Below are positions 8,217 to 16,081 of a stretch of DNA of 31,211 nt, piece after piece. The translations under genes were made by a program, and so were the position numbers. The DNA comes from Bacteroidota bacterium (GTDB lineage Bacteria; Bacteroidota; Bacteroidia; NS11-12g; UBA955), in the NCBI GenBank assembly GCA_947450015.1, contig CANFUB010000003.1, positions 1-31,211 on the forward strand, in the 5' to 3' direction. Below the pieces are notes generated by a model, which was not told the origin of the DNA, searched no databases, and saw nothing but the letters and a program-made list of their open reading frames with translations. Every line of letters starts with the position of its first letter. The stretch's first letter is position 1.

Positions 8217-8879
8217 TTAGTTTTTAGCACCACCCATAGCGCTTAGCATGTTGCCATATACTGAGTTTAAGCTACCTAGGTTTTTATTCAATTTACCTAA
8301 GTTATCTTTAAATTCAGCACTGTCATTAGCTGTTGCAGAAAGGTTGTTAACCATGTTGGTTAAGCCACCTGCAAATGAAGCCATAGAGTTGCTAATTTCG
8401 TTTGAAGAAGAGCTAATTGACTCGATAGCTTTAGAAGCTTTACCGATGTTAGCAGTATACTCATTAGTTGCTACTGTAGCATTACCAATGGTAGCCATTT
8501 CTTTTACATTATCGCTTAATGATTTTAAACCGTTGCCTAAGCTGCCAATTAATTCTGGACCAACTTTAGCTTCAGCTAACATTTTGTCTAATTGTTGAGA
8601 GATTGTACCTGTATTTTTTGGTTTCTTTTCAGTTGGCTCCATACCAGCTAATTCAGGATACACTAAACTCCAATCATATTCTGCGTGAATAGGTTCAAAT
8701 ACTGATACGAAGAAAATTAATGCCTCAGTACCAAGACCAGCAATAAGCATTGCATTGGCACCTGGCCAGTGCATGATTTTGAATAAGGCACCGATGATAA
8801 CGATAGATGCACCCCATCCATAGATGTATGACATTACTTTTTTGAATCCTTTGCTTTCGAAAACGCTGTTACTACTCAT
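8217..8879 (-). CDS. gldL: GldL, T9SS/gliding proton-driven motor protein
   Basis: This 220-residue protein has two membrane helices near the N-terminus (about residues 15-33 and 41-60), with the family sequence FKIMHWPGANAMLIAGLGTE between and within them. Glu52 in helix 2 corresponds to the essential proton-pathway glutamate described for Flavobacterium GldL; Lys34 and His37 are also in place. The rest is a cytoplasmic tail with long helical, heptad-like stretches rich in Ser, Asn and Ala. GldL forms a pentamer around a GldM dimer and uses the proton gradient to drive secretion and gliding. It is the only gldL in the window although there are two gldM genes. Spacing: 72 nt after gldK, 36 nt before gldM. 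Confidence 0.95.
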   Translation of the reverse strand: MSSNSVFESKGFKKVMSYIYGWGASIVIIGALFKIMHWPGANAMLIAGLGTEALIFFVSVFEPIHAEYDWSLVYPELAGMEPTEKKPKNTGTISQQLDKMLAEAKVGPELIGSLGNGLKSLSDNVKEMATIGNATVATNEYTANIGKASKAIESISSSSNEISNSMASFAGGLTNMVNNLSATANDSAEFKDNLGKLNKNLGSLNSVYGNMLSAMGGAKN

Positions 8880-8951
8880 GATTTTTTTTTGTTTGTTTTT
8901 TAGGTTAATGTTGAAATTTTTGTTGTTATCTTAATGGTTATGTTAAACCAA

Positions 8952-10319
8952 TTATTTTCTGTCTTTGTTTGAACGGCCAATGTAGGTTTGAATACATCTG
9001 AAACCAACGTAACTTTTTGAAGTATCTTGGTATTCGTATGTTCTGCTACCGTTTTGGATGAAGTAAGCCACATCTTTCCAGCTACCACCTTTGATTACTT
9101 TACGTTTCATGGTGATATTGGTTGCTGCTGCTTCTGCTCCAGTTTCTTTTACATTGATTCTGTAATCTGGGTTCAAATCGTGTGTGAATACATGTGATTG
9201 TTCGCTCCAAGCGTTTACTGTCCATTCTGCAACGTTACCAGCCATGTTATATAAACCGAAATCGTTCGGGAAATAGCTATCTACTCTTACAGGATACATA
9301 CCACCATCGGCACCATAGTTACCTCTTAAAGGTTTGAAGTTAGCTAACATACAACCTTTACTGTTTCTAGTATAAGGACCACCCCAAGGGTAGTTGTTAC
9401 CTATTCTACCGCCACGTGCTGCATATTCCCACTCATACTCTGTAGGCAACCTGAAATCTTCTGTTACAGGCTCATCATAAGATTCCCAATAAGTGTTTTT
9501 GTAGATGGTTCTCCATGCGCAGAAAGCTTGTGCTTGGTGCCAGTTAACACCTACAACTGGATAATCATCGTATTTAACGTGGTTAAAATAATGACGCGCC
9601 ATAGGATCGTTATATGAATAAGTGAAATCTCTTACCCAACATAAAGTATCTGGATACACCAAAGTATTTTCGTTTTTGATGTACTTTTTACGATTTTTAA
9701 CTCTGCCTTCTTTGTATTTGTCTTGGTTTTCAGGATCGTTAGCAGCATATTGGAAATCGAACCATTGGTATGAATAATTTAATTGGTTCACATCAATTTG
9801 CTTTTTACCTCTGAAACGCTCATCAGCACTATAGTAAAGTGGCTCTAATGCATCTACGTTATCTTGCTCAGTCCAATCTGGCTCAACATCGTAGTTAATA
9901 AAACCTAAACCAGTGTTTACGTTTTGATCGCCAGAGTAGTTGTCATCAAATGGAATGAAGTATTCCTCTTTTGCAGACATTACTCTTTTAATTGAGTCGA
10001 TTACAAAGTTTACGAATTGGCGGTATTCGTTGTTGGTGATTTCTGTTTCATCCATCCAAAATGCAACGATGCTCACTTGTTTATTAGGAGCAACGAAAGA
10101 TTGGAATACGTCCTGATCGCTTTGACCAGAATGGTAAGTACCAGAAGGAATGTAAACAGTTCCAAATGGTTGTGGGTGAAACCAAAGACCACGTCCTTGA
10201 ACGCCAATTAAATCGCCGGTGTTTCTTGGACCGCAGCCAACAAAGGTAAATAACGCGAACGCCAAAAAGATTCTTGCGAACCCTAATGCTTTGCGCCATT
10301 TTTTGGGAGTCTTGTTCAT
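8952..10319 (-). CDS. gldK: GldK, T9SS/gliding lipoprotein
   Basis: This 455-residue protein belongs to the GldK/PorK lipoproteins with a sulfatase-modifying-factor (FGE-like) fold. I chose the ATG at 10319 because it yields a lipoprotein signal peptide (MNKTPKKWRKALGF, hydrophobic stretch, FTFVGC with Cys29). An upstream in-frame ATG at 10367 would add 16 residues and weaken the signal. FGE-like blocks include FWMDETEITNNEYRQF, WEYAARGG, NMAGNVAEWT, KGGSW and VGFRCI. GldK is anchored in the outer membrane and forms a ring with GldN. It is the first gene of gldKLMN and has its own promoter candidate, so the porin-like gene upstream is probably a separate unit. Confidence 0.93.
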   Translation of the reverse strand: MNKTPKKWRKALGFARIFLAFALFTFVGCGPRNTGDLIGVQGRGLWFHPQPFGTVYIPSGTYHSGQSDQDVFQSFVAPNKQVSIVAFWMDETEITNNEYRQFVNFVIDSIKRVMSAKEEYFIPFDDNYSGDQNVNTGLGFINYDVEPDWTEQDNVDALEPLYYSADERFRGKKQIDVNQLNYSYQWFDFQYAANDPENQDKYKEGRVKNRKKYIKNENTLVYPDTLCWVRDFTYSYNDPMARHYFNHVKYDDYPVVGVNWHQAQAFCAWRTIYKNTYWESYDEPVTEDFRLPTEYEWEYAARGGRIGNNYPWGGPYTRNSKGCMLANFKPLRGNYGADGGMYPVRVDSYFPNDFGLYNMAGNVAEWTVNAWSEQSHVFTHDLNPDYRINVKETGAEAAATNITMKRKVIKGGSWKDVAYFIQNGSRTYEYQDTSKSYVGFRCIQTYIGRSNKDRK

Positions 10320-10422
10320 TGTCGTGCTTTCATCTTTAGCGACAAATATGCCTGTTAATTTAATCATGTTAATGTTCTGAAATTATTAATATGTAGTGTG
10401 TGTTGTGTCTGTGTGTAATTTG

Positions 10423-10453
10423 CAAATGTACAAAGTTTTAAACAATTGTCAAT
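10423..10453 (-). promoter_or_regulatory. candidate promoter of the gldKLMN operon
   Basis: On the minus strand: ATTG, a 19-nt spacer, then TACATTTG followed by C. The -7 element matches TAnnTTTG fully and the -33 element matches TTTG in 3 of 4 positions. The leader to the gldK start at 10319 would be about 95-100 nt. Confidence 0.6.
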
Positions 10454-10512
10454 AACTTTATACGGGGTTAACGCAAGAAATATTTGATTTATTGTGTGGA
10501 TATAAAAAATAA

Positions 10513-11631
10513 TTAATCTAGGTTAGGGTCTTTGTCCAAATGTCTTGGATTTAAAATTCTCTTAATCGGTGGTTTAGGGATATAAATAGAGAAGCAATAG
10601 TTTAATTGAATCTCGTGAGAACCACTAGACACCGATAGTATTTTTGACAAGGTTAAATCGTAAGCGTAACCTATTCTTAAGCCGTTTAATTTACTTTTCT
10701 CATCGTTAATTTGGTAACCTAACATGATAGAGAAGGCATCGACCATTGATCTATAATTGATACCACCCCATAATTTCTTTTGGTAGCGGGCCAATGCGCT
10801 TAGTTCAAACTGAACCACTGTGTTTTGTTTAATCATTACAGATGGTAACAATTCTAATTCAGGCTTGCCCAAGAAATCTTGCATGGTAAAACCTCCCATT
10901 AAATAGTAATGCTTTCTGGTATCAGTATAAGCATAAGGTGTACCTGGATTTCCAAAATAATACTGTTGATATTTTAATTGAGATACTGAAAATCCACCCC
11001 AAACATCTTTGATAGATGCACTGTTGGTCATTGGATTGTTGTAGTAAAGACCTACAGCATAGTTCGGATGATTTTCGGTTACAGTAGAATTTGGAATTCT
11101 AGGATCTCCTTGGGCCAATGGCTTTAGCATTTTACCGTTAACACCTTTTTGCAAACTATTGTATTCGAAACCTACCGCCAAAGCGCCACCATCATTGAAT
11201 GGCAATCTGCCAGCCGCTTGCATTTTAATATGGGTACTGTTTTCATATCCTAATTTATCATCCATAAATGCAATGCCTAAACCACCAAGGTTTCTGATAT
11301 TACCACCTGCATCAGTTCCAAAGTTAAGTGGAGCAGAGAATGCAAACATTTTTGTTTTTGGACCTACACTCTTGGTTGCTGTACCCGGTTTAGAGCTTGG
11401 TATGCTTGGATCGCTAGGAAAAAACTCTATCGTTCTATCTTCAAAGCCCGTGTATTGGTAATGTGATAAAGCCGACAAACAAAACTTACCGCCCGCCCCA
11501 ACTGCCGCCGGGTTATACATGCTCCTATTGAACATATAATGGGTTACGTAAGGATCTTGTTGAGCCTTCAAGTAACTGATATTAGTGATTAATACAGTTG
11601 CTATTACGAGCGTAAGTAGGTTTTTTTTCAT
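10513..11631 (-). CDS. PorP/SprF family T9SS outer-membrane protein
   Basis: This 372-residue protein has a signal peptide (about residues 1-23, ending LKAQ) followed by the diagnostic start of the PorP/SprF family: QQDPYVTHYMFNRSMYNPAA. The rest is a series of amphipathic beta strands with GGL, GGF and GFEYNS turns, as expected for a beta-barrel. Near the end, LNGLRIGYAYDLTLSKI and HEIQLNYCF are family-like. PorP is part of the outer-membrane secretion machinery in Porphyromonas, while SprF-type members pair with particular secreted adhesins. The position directly upstream of gldK favours the PorP role, but the family is large and I leave the symbol open. A lone promoter candidate precedes it; no clear terminator separates it from gldK. 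Confidence 0.88.
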   Translation of the reverse strand: MKKNLLTLVIATVLITNISYLKAQQDPYVTHYMFNRSMYNPAAVGAGGKFCLSALSHYQYTGFEDRTIEFFPSDPSIPSSKPGTATKSVGPKTKMFAFSAPLNFGTDAGGNIRNLGGLGIAFMDDKLGYENSTHIKMQAAGRLPFNDGGALAVGFEYNSLQKGVNGKMLKPLAQGDPRIPNSTVTENHPNYAVGLYYNNPMTNSASIKDVWGGFSVSQLKYQQYYFGNPGTPYAYTDTRKHYYLMGGFTMQDFLGKPELELLPSVMIKQNTVVQFELSALARYQKKLWGGINYRSMVDAFSIMLGYQINDEKSKLNGLRIGYAYDLTLSKILSVSSGSHEIQLNYCFSIYIPKPPIKRILNPRHLDKDPNLD

Positions 11632-11656
11632 GGGCTGATAGTGTCAGTACGGATTA

Positions 11657-11688
11657 CAAATATGCAGTAAATTTTAATATACAACAAA
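11657..11688 (-). promoter_or_regulatory. candidate promoter of the PorP/SprF-like gene
   Basis: On the minus strand: TTTG, a 20-nt spacer, then CATATTTG. The -33 element is perfect and the -7 element has one mismatch to TAnnTTTG. It lies 25 nt before the start codon. Confidence 0.5.
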
Positions 11689-11797
11689 TTTTTTTGAATT
11701 TTATTGTACGTTGGTCGAAATATTTTTGTGTTGTAACGGCAGTACCAATCGGAAATTAGTATTTTTTGCCTATCCTTTTTACACTAAAAATCGGTTC

Positions 11798-11886
11798 AAT
11801 TTTTAGGTAATTTTAAGGGCTTAAATCGATAAAAAAATTAACGCATTTTTAGCCCTCATTTTAGAAGTAATTTCACCTAAAATTTT
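11798..11886. repeat. nested inverted repeat
   Basis: Outer arms TTTTAGGT (11801-11808) and ACCTAAAA (11875-11882); inner arms AGGGCT (11816-11821) and AGCCCT (11851-11856). The central part is A+T only for long stretches. It could fold into a branched or long imperfect hairpin. Function unknown. Confidence 0.5.
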
Positions 11887-12027
11887 GTCTGCGTTTTGAT
11901 TGATAAAAATCAATATTTAAATTAAAAACAAGTACATTAAAATTAATGATTTTTAAGTGAATAACTGACTAATTTTCAAATTTTTACGAAAATCTAATTT
12001 AGCCATTCAATGCACAGCCAATCGGGC

Positions 12028-12059
12028 AAAAAAAAACCTGTTATTGCTAACAGGTTTTT
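12028..12059. terminator. terminator downstream of dnaA
   Basis: Stem CCTGTTA/TAACAGG with loop TTGC, flanked by a run of A on the left and T5 on the right, so on the minus strand a U-rich tail follows. It lies 21 nt past the dnaA stop codon. Confidence 0.88.
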
Positions 12060-12079
12060 CTTTAAATTTAATTGATAAA

Positions 12080-13549
12080 TTAATAGGTATTAATTCGGAT
12101 TCTTTTGTTTAGTTCATCCACATCGTGTCTGAATTTCTTATCTGTATCCATCAAATCGTTTACGGTTTGACAGGCATGGATAACAGTACTGTGATCGCGG
12201 TTACCGAAATGGGTTCCAATGTTTTTAAGCGATGCTTTTGTTAAATCTTTTGCAAAGTACATGGCAATCTGACGGGCTTGTACAATTTCGCGTTTTCTGG
12301 TTTTTGATTTTACATTTTCAACTGATACATTGTAGTAATCGCAAACCAATTTTTGAATGTAATCGATGCTGATTTCTCTGGTAGCATTCTTCACAAAATT
12401 CTTCATCATTTGCTTTGCTAAGTCCAAATCGATTTCTTTTCTGTTCAATGAACTTTGTGCTAATAATGAAATTAGAGCACCTTCGATTTCTCTGATGTTG
12501 GTATCGATGTTATGCGCAATGTATTCTACCACTTCGCGGTGCAATGACAAACCACTTTCGTATGCTTTGTTTTCGAGGATGGCGATTCTTGTTTCGAAAT
12601 CAGGAATGTTTAAATCGGCAGATAAGCCCCATTTGAAACGCGACAATAATCTTTCGTCAACATCCTTGATATCTTTAGGTGCTTTATCACTTGTTAAAAT
12701 GATTTGTTTACCAGCTTGGTGTAATTGATTAAAAATGGTAAAGAAAATTTCTTGTGTTCTTGTTTTTTGTGAAAACTGGTGCACATCATCAACAATTAAA
12801 ACATCCATGTTTTGATAAAAATTCACGAAGTCATTTTGATTGTTTGCTTTCACAGATTCTACATATTGATTGATGAATCTTTCAGCAGAAATATAAATAA
12901 CTGTTTTGTTTTTATTGATTTGTTTGATGGCATTGCCAATGGCATGAATCAAATGTGTTTTTCCTAAACCAACACCACCAAAAATCATTAGTGGGTTGTA
13001 AGCTGTTCCACCAGGGTTGTGCGCAACTGCCCAACCTGCACCACGTGCTAATCTGTTGCATTCACCTTCAATAAAATTATCGAAAGTATATTTTGGATTC
13101 AATTGAGAATCGATAGGCACTTTTCTTAAACCAGGAATGATAAATGGATTTTTAATGTTATTCGTAACATTGATTGGTAAATTCACTTCGTTGGTTACTG
13201 GCTTTCTACCATTACCTGTAGGAACGTTAATTGTATAAGGACCAGAAGATGGTGTACTATTTTCTACAATGATGTTGTATTCAAGTTTTGCGCCAACGCC
13301 TAAAACTTGTTTTAATGTTTTTTGTAATAATGTAACATAATGTTCTTCCAACCATTCGTAAAAAAACTGACTTGGTACTTGAATGGTAAGTACTTTGTTT
13401 TCGAGTTTAATAGATTTGATAGGATCGAACCAAGTTTTAAAGCTTTGTGGATTAAGATTGTCTTTAATAATTTTTAGGCAGTTAGCCCAAACTGTTTCTG
13501 CGTTTAGTTGTTGTCCACTCATGCTCATTTGTATATTGCTGTTTGTCAA
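12080..13549 (-). CDS. dnaA: chromosomal replication initiator protein DnaA
   Basis: This 489-residue DnaA has all four domains. Domain I (about residues 15-95) carries WANCLKIIKDNLNPQSFKTWF. A short, poorly conserved linker follows. The AAA+ domain has Walker A GGVGLGKTH (191-199), Walker B VLIVDDVHQF, and LLSRFKWGL with the arginine finger. Domain IV carries the DNA-binding signature GNRDHSTVIHAC near the C-terminus. DnaA binds DnaA boxes and melts oriC. In-frame ATGs at codons 8 and 10 are alternative starts and the first is kept without strong evidence. It is a single-gene unit with its own terminator. No cluster of TTATCCACA-type boxes was found on either side, so oriC is not shown to be here; it is often away from dnaA in Bacteroidota. 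Confidence 0.97.
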   Translation of the reverse strand: MTNSNIQMSMSGQQLNAETVWANCLKIIKDNLNPQSFKTWFDPIKSIKLENKVLTIQVPSQFFYEWLEEHYVTLLQKTLKQVLGVGAKLEYNIIVENSTPSSGPYTINVPTGNGRKPVTNEVNLPINVTNNIKNPFIIPGLRKVPIDSQLNPKYTFDNFIEGECNRLARGAGWAVAHNPGGTAYNPLMIFGGVGLGKTHLIHAIGNAIKQINKNKTVIYISAERFINQYVESVKANNQNDFVNFYQNMDVLIVDDVHQFSQKTRTQEIFFTIFNQLHQAGKQIILTSDKAPKDIKDVDERLLSRFKWGLSADLNIPDFETRIAILENKAYESGLSLHREVVEYIAHNIDTNIREIEGALISLLAQSSLNRKEIDLDLAKQMMKNFVKNATREISIDYIQKLVCDYYNVSVENVKSKTRKREIVQARQIAMYFAKDLTKASLKNIGTHFGNRDHSTVIHACQTVNDLMDTDKKFRHDVDELNKRIRINTY

Positions 13550-13598
13550 GATTTTATGATTAACTGTATAGTATTGAATTCAGTTCTGAAATAAAGTT

Positions 13599-13606
13599 CA
13601 AAAATA
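13599..13606 (-). promoter_or_regulatory. candidate -7 promoter box of dnaA
   Basis: Minus-strand TATTTTTG, a full TAnnTTTG match, about 50 nt before the dnaA start. No -33 TTTG is found at the expected spacing and the region is very AT-rich, so a chance match is possible. Confidence 0.35.
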
Positions 13607-13697
13607 GTTGTTAAAAAAATTTTTTTGTGCTAAAAATTCAGATTTTTTTTTACATAAAACCGCTCTTTTTTTTGTTAATTTACGATTAAGCAAATGT

Positions 13698-13713
13698 TAG
13701 TATTATAATACTA
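13698..13713. repeat. 16-bp perfect palindrome upstream of dnaA
   Basis: TAGTATTATAATACTA is a perfect palindrome, itself flanked by GTTAG (13696-13700, overlapping) and CTAAC on the other side. It lies in the 277-nt dnaA/mutase gap, about 150 nt upstream of dnaA. It could be an operator or a melting element. Confidence 0.55.
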
Positions 13714-13744
13714 TAAAGCTAACTTAAAATTGACCTCTAAAAAA

Positions 13745-13766
13745 AATAATTATCAAGAATAATTAT
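13745..13766. repeat. 9-bp direct repeat of a palindromic unit
   Basis: AATAATTAT occurs twice, separated by CAAG. Each unit contains the palindrome ATAATTAT, so the pair can also fold as a hairpin. It lies between the mutase gene and dnaA. Confidence 0.45.
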
Positions 13767-13804
13767 AGATAAATTTGTCAGTAACTTTAACCAAAGATAG
13801 GGAT

Positions 13805-13827
13805 AAAAATTGAAGTAAACAATTTTT
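13805..13827 (-). terminator. possible weak terminator of the mutase operon
   Basis: AAAAATTG and CAATTTTT form an 8-bp, almost GC-free stem with a 7-nt loop at the mutase stop codon. It is too AT-rich to be sure. Confidence 0.3.
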
Positions 13828-15386
13828 TAACCTTTAAATTCACCAAATACATCTCTAAATGTATCTGCGATTTCGCCTAGTGTTGCATAGTCTTCAACAC
13901 ATTTAATAATGGTAGGCATTACATTTCTATTTTCGATGGCTGCACTTCTTAATTCCATCAAACCATTTTCAACATTCACATTATTTCTTTCGTTTTTCAA
14001 CGCGATTAATTTATCCATTTGAATTTTGCGAATGCTATCGTCGATTTTAAAAACAGGTTTTTGATTTAAATCTGCTTCTACAAATTTATTAACGCCAACA
14101 ATTATTTTTTGACTGGATTCAATTTCCTTTTGGTAGATATAAGCACTTTTTGCAATTTCGTTTTGCATGTACCCTTGTTCAATTGCTGCCACACTACCTC
14201 CCATTGCTTCAATCGCATTGATGTATTGATAAGCGGCTGCTTCAATTTCGTCTGTTAAGGTTTCCAAAAAGTAACTACCTCCAAGCGGATCTACCGTTTG
14301 GGTGATGCCACTTTCGTATCCAATAATTTGTTGTGTTCTTAAGGCTGTGCGTGCTGCACTTTCTGTTGGTAAACTTAAGGCTTCGTCGAAACCATTGGTA
14401 TGTAAACTTTGTGTGCCACCTAATACAGCCGACATGGCCTGAATGGTAACACGTATTATATTATTTTCTGGTTGTTGCGCTGTTAAAGTTGATCCACCAG
14501 TTTGTGTATGGAACCTTAACATTTGGGCCTGTGCATCTGTAGCACCTAAGTCTTTTGTTATTTGCGCCCACATTCTACGCGCAGCTCTGAATTTGGCAAC
14601 TTCTTCGAATAAATTATTATGTGCATTAAAGAAAAACGACAAGCGTTTTGCAAACACATTAATGTCCAATCCTTTTTCAATGGCAGCCTTGACATAAGAT
14701 TTACCATTGGCCAAAGTAAAAGCTAATTCTTGCACTGCAGTGCTACCTGCTTCGCGAATATGGTAACCAGAGATTGAAATGGTGTTCCATTTCGGCACTT
14801 CTTTACTACAAAAATCGAAGATATCTGTAATTAAACGCATGCTCGGCTGAGGCGGATAAATATAGGTGCCGCGTGCAGCATATTCTTTTAAGATATCATT
14901 CTGAATGGTACCTGAAATTTTGTTTAAATCTGCATTTTGCTTTTTAGCCAATGCGATGTACATCGATAGAAGTGTTGAAGCAGTCGCATTGATGGTCATG
15001 CTCGTGGTAATATCTTCTAACTTAATTTTATCAAATAAGGTCTCTATGTCTTTTAATGAATCGATGGCAACGCCCACTTTACCAACTTCCCCTTCTGCAA
15101 ATTCATGCGAACTATCGTAGCCAATTTGGGTAGGCAAATCGAATGCAACAGACAAACCCATGGTACCTTGTTTTAACAAATAGTGGTAACGCTTATTAGA
15201 TTCTTCGGCAGTAGAAAAACCTGCGTACTGGCGCATGGTCCATAATTTACCGCGGTACATATCTTCTCTTACCCCACGGGTAAAAGGAAACTTGCCAGGC
15301 AAATCGGAAGAATTTAATTTTCCTGTTGTGTAAACAGATTTAATTTCAATTCCGCTATCTGTTTTGTAAAAAGGTGTTTCGCCCAT
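13827..15386 (-). CDS. methylmalonyl-CoA mutase large subunit (catalytic barrel only)
   Basis: This 519-residue protein is the catalytic (beta/alpha)8 part of a B12-dependent acyl-CoA mutase. Motifs are RQYAGFSTAEESN, GLSVAFDLPTQIGYDS, YPPQPSMR and SGYHIREAGS. Lining up spacing with Propionibacterium MutB, Tyr54, Arg172 and His209 correspond to Tyr89, Arg207 and His244. Tyr and Arg at the first two positions are the methylmalonyl-CoA choice, whereas isobutyryl-CoA mutase has Phe and Gln. The C-terminal cobalamin-binding domain (DxHxxG) is absent, so this is the large subunit of a split enzyme that needs a separate small subunit. None is in the window, nor a MeaB-like GTPase. The likely role is interconversion of succinyl-CoA and methylmalonyl-CoA. 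The start codon directly follows the stop of the upstream gene. Confidence 0.9.
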   Translation of the reverse strand: MGETPFYKTDSGIEIKSVYTTGKLNSSDLPGKFPFTRGVREDMYRGKLWTMRQYAGFSTAEESNKRYHYLLKQGTMGLSVAFDLPTQIGYDSSHEFAEGEVGKVGVAIDSLKDIETLFDKIKLEDITTSMTINATASTLLSMYIALAKKQNADLNKISGTIQNDILKEYAARGTYIYPPQPSMRLITDIFDFCSKEVPKWNTISISGYHIREAGSTAVQELAFTLANGKSYVKAAIEKGLDINVFAKRLSFFFNAHNNLFEEVAKFRAARRMWAQITKDLGATDAQAQMLRFHTQTGGSTLTAQQPENNIIRVTIQAMSAVLGGTQSLHTNGFDEALSLPTESAARTALRTQQIIGYESGITQTVDPLGGSYFLETLTDEIEAAAYQYINAIEAMGGSVAAIEQGYMQNEIAKSAYIYQKEIESSQKIIVGVNKFVEADLNQKPVFKIDDSIRKIQMDKLIALKNERNNVNVENGLMELRSAAIENRNVMPTIIKCVEDYATLGEIADTFRDVFGEFKG

Positions 15387-15920
15387 TTAGAAGTAAAGAT
15401 TAATTTCTGCTTTTAGGAAATCAATTGCTTTTTGGGTTGGGATTCTGTTTTCCTCCATCATTCTATCAACTATGGCTTTTGAATAATCGACACCTGTTGA
15501 ATTGGCATCCATACTGCTTGCAACAGTGTGCAACAATTGGATAACTTCTTCTTTTACAACTTTAATAATGTTCCAAGCTTGGTTACTTATATAAATTTGT
15601 TGTGATAGATTATGACTAAATTCTTGGTTAACGGCAGCCTCCATTAAATGTTTAAGACCATTGGCTGAAGTAACACCATCGTTGTATTGAATAATTAAAC
15701 TTTGAGGACTAATGCGCTCAAGAAACAAAATCATTCTTTCGTAAGCTTGCAATTTGAGGGGGGTTAATAAACTAGCAGTGGTCTTTCGCAATTCTAACTG
15801 CAACCTAGCGGTGTGATCTTCCATCGCTTTATTGATGATAACGTAGCAAACTAAAAATACAACCAAAGAAGGAATGATGTATTTTATAATATCGAGTAAT
15901 GTTTGTAATAAAGGATCCAT
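15387..15920 (-). CDS. conserved Bacteroidota protein with N-terminal membrane helix, unknown function
   Basis: This 177-residue protein has one membrane helix (about residues 11-30, IIKYIIPSLVVFLVCYVII) and a helical remainder. I recognise it as a type often found in Bacteroidota next to mutase or folding genes, but no function is known to me. A block LQAYERMILFLERISPQSLI looks conserved. Its stop codon is immediately followed by the mutase start, so the two are in one operon; a functional link is only inferred from that. A promoter candidate lies just upstream. Confidence 0.7.
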   Translation of the reverse strand: MDPLLQTLLDIIKYIIPSLVVFLVCYVIINKAMEDHTARLQLELRKTTASLLTPLKLQAYERMILFLERISPQSLIIQYNDGVTSANGLKHLMEAAVNQEFSHNLSQQIYISNQAWNIIKVVKEEVIQLLHTVASSMDANSTGVDYSKAIVDRMMEENRIPTQKAIDFLKAEINLYF

Positions 15921-15933
15921 GATATGTATAACG

Positions 15934-15965
15934 CAAAAATAAACAAATTATTGAGTTTGTTCAAT
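15934..15965 (-). promoter_or_regulatory. candidate promoter of the membrane protein-mutase operon
   Basis: On the minus strand: ATTG, a 20-nt spacer, then TATTTTTG followed by C. The -7 element is perfect. Only 13 nt separate it from the start codon at 15920, which implies a very short leader. Confidence 0.55.
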
Positions 15966-16028
15966 CAATTTATTTAATAGCCCAAAAAGGATTGTTAAAT
16001 AATATAAATTTAAGGCCGTTGATGCCAA

Positions 16029-16062
16029 TAAAAAAGGGGATGTAACTAATTACATCCCCTTT
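16029..16062 (-). terminator. terminator of the PpiD/SurA-like gene
   Basis: Perfect 10-bp stem GGGGATGTAA/TTACATCCCC, loop CTAA, extended by A/T pairs, with a minus-strand tail of T7 after the stem. It is 20 nt past the stop codon. Confidence 0.9.
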
Positions 16063-16081
16063 CAAATATTGTTTTTTATAA

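Larger units (their letters stand above)
11632..12079. other. 448-nt AT-rich intergenic region between dnaA and the PorP/SprF-like gene
   Basis: No gene seen. It contains the PorP/SprF promoter candidate, a nested inverted repeat at about 11798-11886 (TTTTAGGT with ACCTAAAA outside, AGGGCT with AGCCCT inside) and the dnaA terminator at 12028-12059. No recognisable DnaA box was found. Confidence 0.6.

Noticed and set aside
8900..9088. 62-codon minus-strand frame between gldL and gldK
   Set aside because: Most of it overlaps the conserved 3' end of gldK in another frame, and its low-complexity Thr/Lys-rich sequence has no family signal.
13550..13826. Possible replication origin next to dnaA
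   Set aside because: The region is AT-rich and has palindromes, but I found no TTATCCACA-type DnaA boxes beyond a 7 of 9 match (TTATCAAGA). It cannot be called an origin from this window.
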